Below, one piece after another: positions 23,329 to 32,133 of a DNA stretch of 64,000 bases; position 1 is the stretch's first letter; each line of letters begins with the position of its first letter. Source of the DNA: Botryotinia globosa. Lineage: Eukaryota; Ascomycota; Leotiomycetes; Helotiales; Sclerotiniaceae. The DNA is taken from NCBI GenBank assembly GCA_014898425.1, contig RCSZ01000006.1, forward strand, positions 2,108,001-2,172,000, written 5' to 3'. The notes under the pieces were generated by a model that was given only the letters and a program-made list of their open reading frames with translations, did not search any database and was not told where the DNA came from. A program made the translations under genes and the position numbers.

Positions 23329-23528
23329 TTGTGTTTATCCATCATAACGATCACATAGCCTATTTGGGACGAGTAGTCTTTATTGTTCGCAAAAGAGGCA
23401 TCGGCGAAGACAACGATCTTGAGTGAGTTCAGATCAAGTGGTACATAGTTAAGTCCTCTGGCGGAATTTTCTTTTTGCCACTTGATACGCTTGTCTTCAT
23501 ATCCTGTCATCACCATCTCCACCACCAC
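23316..23528 (-). pseudogene. Ty1/copia RNase H fragment
   Basis: A short open frame that matches the RNase H part of copia Pol: RIKWQKEN, YVPLDLNSLKIVVFADAS, FANNKD and SSQIGYVIVM. Only this piece of Pol is present, and the ends of the ORF run into the flanking 70-bp repeat. Base composition is normal, so unlike the copia element at 32-37.7 kb this scrap shows no strong RIP signature. Confidence 0.8.
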
Positions 23529-23568
23529 AAAATTCCCGCCCTCAAGACTCCCCAGCTAGCACCAGCAC
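23499..23568. repeat. Direct repeat, copy 2 (~70 bp)
   Basis: Second copy of 23259-23328. It ends shortly before the 3' end of the first family gene (23614), so it lies in or near that gene's 3' UTR. Confidence 0.9.
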
Positions 23569-23613
23569 GATCCCATCAACAGCTATCCAACAGCTATCCA
23601 CCAAAATAGATTC

Positions 23614-24264
23614 TTATTCTGGTTGGGTTTGACTTGTCTTGGACTTAGTTGTATCCGATTGAGTTGAATCGGATTGGGTCACCTTTGGTAGGTTCAGGTA
23701 TTCTTTCTTATAGACTCCAGCCAATCTGCGGCCGAATTCCGAACCATCAGTGACTTTGACATAATCACCCTCGTATCCATGGACCTCATAGGTCAACTTC
23801 CAATGCTTGTGCTTTAGGCCCCACAAGCCAGCCGCCAATTTCATTTGTGGGAAATTGTATTTGTCAAGGAAGACGTTGACGTCGAGGTTGGCCCACTTGA
23901 ATTCATTGATGATGTTGTAGAATGCCTTCATCATCTCAAGGCGATCTGCGACCTTTTCGTGGGATTCGAAGTGGGGGGGAGGCGTATGGATCTCAAGGGC
24001 AATCTTATTGACGTGTGCCTCGTAATTTGGTAGGACTGTAAGGAGTGCCGGCATATTTGTGTCTTTTGTGATGCGAAGCCCAATCTCGCTATCGCCGAGG
24101 ATTAAGATGGCAGGGTGAGCAGGCAAGGTACTCATGTCAAAGGGTGCAGTAGCAAGTGCCTGAGCCGCATCAGTTGCGATCTGTTGTTTGCGAGCAAGCT
24201 CTGCAAACATGGCAGTGGATGGGCGTGCTTGAGCTGCACTGCCGCGGGCGTTCTTGTTTCCCAT
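23614..24264 (-). CDS. Unknown family member 1 (FPQMKLAA family), 216 aa
   Basis: Single-exon hypothetical protein and one of seven related genes in this window. Starts MGNKNARG, as do two other members in slightly changed form. It then has a Gln/Ala-rich N-terminal part, the core HPAILILGDSEIGLRIT, PALLTVLPNYEAHVNKIALE, a helix containing MMKAFYNIINEF, the motif KYNFPQMKLAAGLWGLK, an aromatic segment HWKLTYEVHGYEG and the end GRRLAGVYKKEYL. A polar Ser/Thr/Gln tail follows. No signal peptide or membrane segment. I know no domain name for it. The Gly2 context could allow N-myristoylation, which is only an inference. Confidence 0.75.
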   Translation of the reverse strand: MGNKNARGSAAQARPSTAMFAELARKQQIATDAAQALATAPFDMSTLPAHPAILILGDSEIGLRITKDTNMPALLTVLPNYEAHVNKIALEIHTPPPHFESHEKVADRLEMMKAFYNIINEFKWANLDVNVFLDKYNFPQMKLAAGLWGLKHKHWKLTYEVHGYEGDYVKVTDGSEFGRRLAGVYKKEYLNLPKVTQSDSTQSDTTKSKTSQTQPE

Positions 24265-24809
24265 TTTGACGATGAGAAAAACCGAAGTGATGAGTTAAAA
24301 GTGTGGTATATTATGAAAGTTTTATTGATTGTTGATGTTGAATGATTTTGTATCTTTGTGTGTCAAAGTTAAGAAGAAGAGTGGTAGTCTATCAGAAGAA
24401 GATGTTGTAAGTAAGAAGGGATTTTGGGGGTAGAAATTCGGTTGCTTAAGTACTGAAATTTCCTCTTTACGGTCAGATACTAGTACCTAGTGGCTGTATG
24501 CAGCTGTATTGTAGCATGTTTAGCGAAATGAAGTGAATGCGATTGATCGGTGGTATAGAGAGAAATGTACGGCCGGAAGATCGGATATTGGATCTAATTG
24601 AATATGCCTGGAGGCGAATTCACTCTGTTCGACAGAATATGGGTATATCATAAACTCTGATGGGATCTGGCCATTCACTTGGCAGCAACTTAGTATCCAT
24701 ATGTTCTTTGCATCTTTTCGCAATTGCATTAGTGATGGTAGTCATTGCACGATCACATACTAGAGTATATCATAGAGGTCAAATAACTAGAATAAGAAAG
24801 CTAAAGAGA
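24265..24809. other. Intergenic region
   Basis: Upstream region of family member 1. No gene seen. Confidence 0.45.
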
Positions 24810-24884
24810 AAAGAGATCCTTAAGGGATCTCTTTATCTCTTATATAATAACAATCGTCTTAGTTCAAGCTAGCCTTGAACTAAG
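24810..24884. repeat. Two adjacent hairpin-forming palindromes
   Basis: 24810-24834 has 10-bp arms AAAGAGATCC and GGATCTCTTT around TTAAG. 24858-24884 has 11-bp arms CTTAGTTCAAG and CTTGAACTAAG around CTAGC. They lie about 100 bp before the MITE and may be the remains of another element. Confidence 0.75.
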
Positions 24885-24987
24885 ATGTCGCGTGACATTC
24901 GGTACAATTTCATCTGCCTTGCTAAAGCAGATCACATTGCAATAACATTGTCTAATATTCGTAGAAGATTATATATGCCCTGTCTTA

Positions 24988-25359
24988 GGGCCTGTTCGGA
25001 TCGTTTTTTTTGTTTTGTTGTCAAAATAAATTTAATAAATTTATCAACTAATAATTTAGTTTACATTTATTGATATAGAGTTAATATTTGTAAATTTACA
25101 AAATGTAAAATTATAATATATTGATAAATGTTAATCGAAGTTTTATTATAGATTTCATAAAGTTGTTGTATAAATTTTTAAATTTGTTGTATAAATTTTT
25201 AAATTTGTTGATTTATATTTTGTAGTTTTTTATAATTCATTTATTAATAATTTTTTTTATAAATAATTAACATATTAATTATATTAGTGTTTGATAAAAA
25301 TTTATTTAGACTATATTTGTTATCAATATTATTTAAAAGAAATCGATCCGAACGGGCCG
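24988..25359. mobile_element. MITE, 372 bp, TTA target-site duplication
   Basis: Terminal inverted repeats GGGCCTGTTCGGATCG and (reverse complement of the right end) CGGCCCGTTCGGATCG. TTA flanks both sides (24985-24987 and 25360-25362). The interior is AT-rich with internal short duplications and no ORF. A 3-bp TTA/TAA duplication with GGSCC-type ends is what PIF/Harbinger-derived MITEs show; the superfamily call is an inference. Confidence 0.85.
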
Positions 25360-25362
25360 TTA

Positions 25363-26226
25363 GTAATATCTTTGTTGTACGTTCGTTCAAGTATTTGCCT
25401 CCGCTCGCAATGCTGGTTTTCCCTATTCCAGTCTTTTTTTTTATGCTAGGTAGTAGTTTGTCTTGGTAGCAAATGCCTGCTGTCCCAAAGATTTCTCAAG
25501 CCCTGAAGAGTAGTTTGCTGAACTTAGAGACAAACTGTATGCTGTAGTTGATGTGGCACATTCGGATGACAAGCAGCTATTTACTCCAGGATAATTCAGC
25601 TATTGTACACTAAATTAAGCGATCACTTCGATCATACTGGATTAGGCACTCAAAATTCAAGCAACATGACTGAGCACACAAGTACAAACGCATGCAATGT
25701 GGAAGTGAAATGATACATTTTCGGGACATAATAAAGACGTGTATGTTTTGTGATGTAGATTCGTGAGTAGTTTGGGAGCAAAGTAACCATGCCACACCAC
25801 AATATATTTGCTATGCAAGTTTGGGACACAATATGGTTGTGCTATACGAGTATTTTAGAAGGGATTCATAATACCATGGTGGTTCTGACATAATGGGTTT
25901 CAAAACTCACTTCTCACAGGCATATCAGGTATTTTGGTTACATTTAGAATAGGCTTATTATTCGATTTCTCTTGCTTAGCTACAAAGAATTGACTCCTGT
26001 TGACCCTCATTGCCTGTATGAAGGTACATGTAGCATAAACCAGTGTCCAGATGCGCAGCAAACAAAATTGAGAAAAAGAACCATGCAAAAAGAGCATCGT
26101 AACCACCCCTTTTTCATCACGCAAGTATCTCTAAACTATGGTCATCTCTCCTCACTCCCAGCCTCAGTTATCGACTCCGAGCAAGCACCCTCACCCCCGC
26201 CATCATTGTAATACCCCAGCTTCTAC
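25363..26226. other. Intergenic region
   Basis: No supported gene between the MITE and family member 2. Confidence 0.45.
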
Positions 26227-26969
26227 TTAAGCTTGAGCCAGGAACTCCTTCTTCCAGACTCCCCAAAGTCTAGAGTCATATTCGCTACCGCGGAATATCT
26301 TGATTGGATCTTCCTCGGATTTGGTAGTCTCGTTGTAGACCTGATAGTATAGCTGCCACTTCTCTGCATCTGTGTTAGAAACATTCTATTAATATCTGCG
26401 CGGGAGGACTTACTAAACTTCAATCCGTGGATTGCAGCTGCTAGCTTCATCTGAGGGAAATTACATCCGTCGATAGCCATTATAACCTTAAGCTTGTACA
26501 AATTGAATTTTTCGATGATAGCAAACAACTTCTTCATGCAGATAATACGCTTGTTATGCCATCCGTTAGGCTCTGTATGGGGCCATGGTGCATGGATCTT
26601 GATCGTCAACTTCTTGATGGAATTATACTCCACTAGAGCATCGAGAAGAGCCGGGATATCGGTAGGCTTCTCATCCATGGCGACGCACATCTCAATAGAG
26701 ATCGAGATCTCCTTATTGCTAACGATTGTAATCGCCGGATGCGGAGTCAAAGTGGAGAGATGGACGAATACCCGAGGCTTGCGGTCAGGCCTAGTCGTAG
26801 TGATGATCGGAGCGTTGGCGGGGTTTTTCTTATCGAAGAAGCCTGCAACAGAAGGTCGCATGGCTGAAGTAGTCTTAGGCACAACGGCCTTCTCCTCTTT
26901 CTCGAAAAATATGGCCGTGGGAGGACGGATGGCTAGTGTAGCGTTACCGCGGGTGTTCTTGCCTCCCAT
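26227..26969 (-). CDS. Unknown family member 2, 232 aa, with one intron
   Basis: Two exons: 26969-26414 and 26369-26227; donor GTAAGT, acceptor ACACAG, 44-bp intron. Splicing restores the family C-terminus: FNAEKWQLYYQVYNE then DSRLWGVWKKEFLAQA; reading through the intron gives an unrelated tail. Start MGGKNTRG chosen over an ATG five codons upstream because two other members begin in the same way. The core has LTPHPAITIVSNKEISISIE, PALLDALVEYNS, LTIKIHAPWPH, MKKLFAIIEKFNLYKLKV and GCNFPQMKLAAAIHGLKF. Gly2 with Thr6 is a plausible but untested N-myristoylation context. Confidence 0.78.
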
Positions 26970-27727
26970 TTTTAATGATGGCAACTGTTATAATTTAAAG
27001 AGGTTGATGTGATTGGGGATGAACGAAATGGAAGCTGATAATAAATCTTAGATGAAAGTCGGTTTGACTGTCTGAGAAACTTCTGTTAATGTTAATCAAA
27101 AGGAGATGTTGAAAGGAAGAAGAAGAAATTCTCCAGGACAGAAGAACCCTTAAGTAGCCTTTCTCCAAGACAGTCGACTGCGACTAGTGTCAGCACCATT
27201 TGGATATACAGCATTACGGCTAAAACATGATGGTATACAGCACAGTTCCCTACTATCGCTCAAGGGATTGAATGTAGTATGATGAATAATTAGTTCGCTT
27301 AATTGAAAGTTGTTTACAGTACATACGGCACATTTCAAGTGAATTCTACTAGACGAGCCGATAAGCGAGCCGATAACAACTCAATACTGGAGTTCATCAC
27401 TCTTGAGATTATACAATTCGGCCAAGTTGTGGCTTGAAAAGATTAAGCAGTGAAGACTTGGAGGCTGAATCTACGAGGGTCGGTTCTTATGGAACGTTCA
27501 AATTGAAAAGTTAATTTGGGTTCATTTTATAGAATTCATAATTATAGTTGATAAGATGCATCACGTTGGTACTCAGAGTTGGAAATGTCATATATTGAAA
27601 AATGGAAAAAGGAAGATATTGAAGGGTGATATTGAAAGCAAGTGTCCGATGTCTGAAGTCAAGCTAGCGATTTAATTCAAAAATATTCAAGAGCTCACGT
27701 GAAAGAACTAAAATCACTCAAGTAAAA
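26970..27727. other. Intergenic region
   Basis: Upstream region of family member 2 and downstream of member 3. No gene seen. Confidence 0.45.
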
Positions 27728-28210
27728 CTATGCTTGTCCACCCGTCCTCAAGGCAGTGAAACGCTTGATATTCTGGAAGCTGTTTAGCATAGATATGATA
27801 CTTTGGATAGCCTCTCTGCGTTGATAACCCTCATCGGTGTCTATATCGAAAAGCTCGTCGTGGAATCTAATATTAATAAAGCGTGTGAAGGTGTCATACT
27901 CTGGGAGGACCTCCATCAGAGTTGGAACGTGTGTAGACTCCTGACCATTCTTGGGATGGAAATTCACATTAACAATCAACAATTGGCCAAAGAGCTCGAT
28001 TGCCGAATGGGGATGGAGTGTTGCTCGATCCTTGTTAGTCTGATCTCTGCTGATCTGCTTTCCCGTATTCTTGCTGACCTGGTTGCTAACTTTCTGCTGA
28101 GATTCTGGTGTTGTCTGAAGTGGGTCTATAGGCTCGATGTTTGCTCTAGTAGAGCCAATCTGGAAAGACCAACCCATGTTGAACATCGACCAATCCTTGT
28201 GGGAAGACAT
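27728..28210 (-). CDS. Unknown family member 3, truncated (160 aa)
   Basis: The N-terminal half is family-like: LHPHSAIELFGQLLIVNV, VPTLMEVLPEYDTF, INIRFHDE and a helix with IISMLNSFQNIK. It then ends at TALRTGGQA followed by a stop, exactly where the NFPQMKLAA motif should start. No remnant of the C-terminal half is visible in the following sequence. The N-terminus differs from the MGxKN type. Probably a truncated, perhaps non-functional, copy. Confidence 0.6.
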   Translation of the reverse strand: MSSHKDWSMFNMGWSFQIGSTRANIEPIDPLQTTPESQQKVSNQVSKNTGKQISRDQTNKDRATLHPHSAIELFGQLLIVNVNFHPKNGQESTHVPTLMEVLPEYDTFTRFINIRFHDELFDIDTDEGYQRREAIQSIISMLNSFQNIKRFTALRTGGQA

Positions 28211-29033
28211 AATGTAGAATTGAATCGGAATTGCTTACTAAACTAATAGTTGGTGATATTTGATACTGCGGAGTAGTGCTGTTTGATGATCAGAAAATTC
28301 ATGGTGATCATGACGGTATTTGTACCATGAGTTCCCCTGGACAATACAATTGTTCAAAAAGTATCACCTCCTTGTTACTCTTGGTCTTTGTTGATTGCTC
28401 AAAGGATTATCTCTTGTTCAGATCATGCCTACTATACCTTTTATGCCATCCCTTACTCTCCCATTTGTCTTCGTGGAGCATTCTTTGTGGGCCTACAAGT
28501 CTTTGTTAGGAGCATAACAGGTAAACTTGCCCATAGAAGTATTGCTGCCTCTATTGGAGAGAGTGTCTTGCGTATTCTTGGATCTACATTACCCAGGCTT
28601 CTGTTGAAGAGAGTCTTTAAGGAGTCCTTGTTAGCTTGGAGAATTAGGTGATCGAAGAGCTGCGTAGAAAATATTGAAGTTCACCGTCAAATAATTTATC
28701 ACTTGGTAATCATATTTATCAGAGACACGCCCGTTATCTAATAAGAATGAATAGATTTGGTAGATGGCTAATACAAGTCTACATGATATATGCTAAGTAT
28801 TAAAAAATGCGCCAAAGACATGATATGTTCCCAATTTTTGTGATAAATTGTTGAGATTTACCCTAGATTCGCGGAGAGTTATCGTTTTACCCACCCACCT
28901 TGCAAGTTATAAGAAACCAAAGTGATTTCCAAAAGAACTTAAGCAGAGGCAAACGACATCTCGATTTTAGCTCGATGGCAACCCCTCCACGCCCCTTCCA
29001 CCCCAAATACTCAGACCCCCTCATCATAACCAT
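28211..29033. other. Intergenic region
   Basis: ORFs of 77 and 87 codons on the plus strand have no recognisable features. No gene supported. Confidence 0.4.
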
Positions 29034-29579
29034 CTATACCTTACAGTCTCTATGGTAGACACCACGGAGGCGTCTCATGAGGTAGCCTTTCGTGTCGATT
29101 CCGAAAAGAACAGGCCTGTCTTCAACGTAATAGCTCAAGCTCCAGTGCGCTTTGAAAGCCAAGAAGCAAGCTGCTAATTTAATTTGTTGGAAGTTTGAAA
29201 AGTCTATCTCGAGCCGAACATTGACATGGCTCAGAATGGTGAACGAGTCGTTGATTTCGTCGACTAAAGCCATCATCTCAGAAACATGCTGCGCGTAGAT
29301 GCTAGGACTTTCCCAGCGGCGAATAATTCGTGGATGAATAAGAAGATCAATTTTAGCCGCCCATGGACCATATTCAACTACACGGTCAATCAAGGAAGCC
29401 ATATAAGTAGCAGTCTCTTCCTGTGCGTTGTCTTCATTGTATGCGATGGTTATTTGCAAGGATTGTGTACCTTCTAACCAATAGAGTGAATCGTGTTCTT
29501 CAATAAATGAAGGTGGCTTGGGAAGGAGTGGAGGAAGATCGACTTTCTTTGCCATGACTTCTGAGAGAATCTTTAGCAT
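29034..29579 (-). CDS. Unknown family member 4 (about 173-181 aa)
   Basis: Single exon. The start could be 29579 or the ATG at 29555 (MAKKVDLPPLLPKPP). Family features: QSLQITIAYNED, ASLIDRVVEYGPWAAKIDLL, a helix with MMALVDEINDSF, the changed motif SNFQQIKLAACFLAFK, HWSLSYYVEDRP and MRRLRGVYHRDCK. It lacks the MGxKN start. No known domain. Confidence 0.72.
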   Translation of the reverse strand: MLKILSEVMAKKVDLPPLLPKPPSFIEEHDSLYWLEGTQSLQITIAYNEDNAQEETATYMASLIDRVVEYGPWAAKIDLLIHPRIIRRWESPSIYAQHVSEMMALVDEINDSFTILSHVNVRLEIDFSNFQQIKLAACFLAFKAHWSLSYYVEDRPVLFGIDTKGYLMRRLRGVYHRDCKV

Positions 29580-30616
29580 TATGAGACTAGGTGATATCTA
29601 TTTTACGAGGGAATCTGACTTGCAAGTAGGATCACTTTACTCAAATACCGATCTCCGTGAATGTTTTCGAGATTCGAATCGAGGTCAAGAATCTATCAGA
29701 TGTGGCAGATAGAAAATCGGAGATTAGAGATGTATTTTAGATGAAGGGGGTACAGAATAGAAGATTTAGGGCAGATCAGGCAGAATGAACAGAGTAGGAG
29801 AAATTAAGATTTCACATTCAGAGAAGAAGAACTTTTATAGTCACCAGAAAGAACTAAATTAAATCAGTAAAGATAAATTTAGAGTCTGTTGAATTACAGC
29901 AACATATTGCTGCCGTAGCCGTTGAGATATTTGTTATCAAGCCACAGAATTTCCATTATTACTTACCATTATGAAAGAAAAACCCAATCACAAGCGAATC
30001 CATCGGCAAAACAGCTGCGGAAGCTCCTGGAAAATTTCAATAAATTCCTTGGAAGTAGTTAGATCCAATCAAGTAATTGTCCTCCCGCAAACGATAGCTT
30101 CAACCAATGGAATGTTTGATCGTACAGGCCATAGAAAGACATTCAGGATCGTTATAAAGAAACATACAAATATGAAACAAGATCATCAATCTACTAAAGT
30201 CTTGATGATGCTAATGCATTGCAGACATGAGATGGACCGAAATCTTGCACCAATGATTCTCAAGGTGAGTATGCAACTAGAAATACAAATTCCGAATTCA
30301 ACAATTCGGCAACAGCATAGAGTACCCAAATGCGCTTTGCCACTCCTCAGAAAAGGTCATCTCCATATTAACGGCGTTGTTCTCCACGTTTGTTTCGAGA
30401 ACAAGTAGTTCTGCCTAGCCTATTCTCTACCATTTATAAAACACGCAACTCCTGAAAAACACCTGAACAACTTCCCAACAATCATCCCAGAATAAGTATA
30501 TATACTTCTTGAATTTATTGATTGTTTTTTTATTCTTCAGCTGCTCTCACTCATACACACACCACACAAACACAACAATAAGCAGAACTCTAGCTTCCAA
30601 CACACAACTCACCATC
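29580..30616. other. Intergenic region with a doubtful ORF
   Basis: A 145-codon plus-strand ORF (29971-30408) is rich in His, Met and Lys and has no recognisable motif; I doubt it is a gene. A TATA-like GTATATATAC at about 30497-30506 lies about 110 bp before the next start. Confidence 0.4.
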
Positions 30617-31249
30617 ATGTCTACTTCATACACCAACACCAAGTATACGTGCGGACATGTTGTAGAGAAAGACGCACCAACTCGACAATCAAGCGAGGAG
30701 CCTTCGCAAGAGCCCAAGAAGTCATTGACACGCGCTTTGACTGGGAAATTCAAGAAAGGCTTGAAGCGTGTTCTCACCTCAGGAGCTTCCAAGCCCACCA
30801 TGCGCTATTCCAGATTGAAGTGCCCAGCCTGTGCCCACGAGGTCACCGCTACTTTCAAATCTGACAAATACGTAGGATGGGTCGACGAAAACCCAGCTCC
30901 AAGCCGAGACAGCTCCCTCGAAGTTCGCTACAGCGATGAGATCCTTAGGGAAGAAATCCTCTCGCAAGAGCAGCTCGCACCTTTGGAGATCACCAGTGAC
31001 TGGCGCCGTGAACATGCTCGTCTTCTCCTCAGGGCTGTCAGCCAAGAAGCCCAGCGTCGCGAAACTACTCAACAGGTTCAAGATCAAAAGGACACACTCG
31101 CTGCCCTCGAAGGACGTCGTCCCAGCATCCAGCGTCGTCCCACTCTGCCCCTTGGGGGAGTTTGGGATCCCAAGGAGGAGGAGTCGCGACCCCAGTTCGA
31201 AAAGCTCGACCTCTTCGGCTACATCTCTTCCGACCCCGACAGCGAGTGA
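30617..31249 (+). CDS. Hypothetical protein with possible Zn-binding C/H motif, 210 aa
   Basis: Single exon, start at MSTSYTNTKYTCGHVV because the preceding codons of the frame are 5'-leader-like. Pattern: YTCGHVVE near residue 10, then a Lys/Ser-rich basic stretch (LTRALTGKFKKGLKRVL), then KCPACAHEV near 68. CGH plus CPxC resembles a split treble-clef or zinc-ribbon-like metal site found in many unnamed fungal proteins. The rest is charged and helical, with EILREEILSQEQL and WRREHARLLLRAVSQEAQRR, and ends in an acidic SDPDSE tail. No signal peptide. It is more GC-rich than its surroundings. Function unknown. Confidence 0.72.
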   Translation: MSTSYTNTKYTCGHVVEKDAPTRQSSEEPSQEPKKSLTRALTGKFKKGLKRVLTSGASKPTMRYSRLKCPACAHEVTATFKSDKYVGWVDENPAPSRDSSLEVRYSDEILREEILSQEQLAPLEITSDWRREHARLLLRAVSQEAQRRETTQQVQDQKDTLAALEGRRPSIQRRPTLPLGGVWDPKEEESRPQFEKLDLFGYISSDPDSE

Positions 31250-31963
31250 AATCCGAGATCGAAGACACGAGGTGGGTGTGTGAGGTGTTTCACTGACAAT
31301 GACAGGATCATCCAAGTCTTTTAGAATGGAGACATTCTGAAAGCTTGGGATCACTCAACTCTGTCGAACACAGATTAGCGGAAGATGTTCTGTTCAACAC
31401 AGATCATCAGACTGCTATGCCTAACAAAATCGATAAATACAGATTCATCAACATACAATACGAGTAATCCAAAGTGACTAACAATAAGTGAGTAAACAAC
31501 CAATCCTTCCCCGTAAACGCAGAATACTTGAAAACTAACTAATCATTAGCAGATCTTCTGAGAAAAATACTGCTGAAACAATATTATTGAATCAGAGCTA
31601 ACCTATCTAGTACCCAGAAAGAGTATCGTCAGATTATTATCTACAACCATGTTTCGAGAACATTCTTAGAAGCCGCTTAAAAGAAGAAAAGTCCTTAGAC
31701 TGCCGTCTGCCGTCATTGAGGTGTTTCCATGTTGTTCTAGATCCCAATCTTTATCTATGATACTCTCAAACAATAAAGGTATGTATTTCATTGTCTAATT
31801 ATACAAAGGAGTTCTTCATTAACACAAAGAGACAACTAAGTACGTATCTGCATAAAGAAATCTTAGAACTAACGAATTAAAGAAACTAACTACCACCACA
31901 TGGATCCACAAGATGGACTTCGCATTGAATCGAGGATAATTATATAGTGATTATTAACACCTT
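31250..31963. other. Intergenic region, left flank of the copia element
   Basis: No clear gene. A mini-ORF starting at 31900 (MDPQDGLRIESR) runs to a stop just before the retroelement and might be the 5' remainder of a gene interrupted by the insertion. Confidence 0.35.
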
Positions 31964-32133
31964 TGTCGGAACATCGATCATATAATCAAAGAGGGCATTA
32001 TATTAATTAGCATCGCGCTAGCACTTCCCTATATATTTAATATCTAGCTTCCCATAATTAATAATAATCAAAAACGAATACAACCATATAGAATTAAGTA
32101 TTTATACTTATATTAATCAAATTGATATCGACA
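31964..32133 (+). repeat. 5' LTR of the copia element
   Basis: 170 bp, starts TGTCGGAACATCG and ends ATATCGACA. It retains more G and C than the 3' LTR. Confidence 0.88.

Noticed and set aside
28276..28651. Two overlapping plus-strand ORFs as a transmembrane protein
   Set aside because: Hydrophobicity comes from T-rich sequence; no family similarity, no splice context.
29971..30408. 145-codon ORF as a decayed eighth family member
   Set aside because: None of the family motifs could be found in any frame on either strand.
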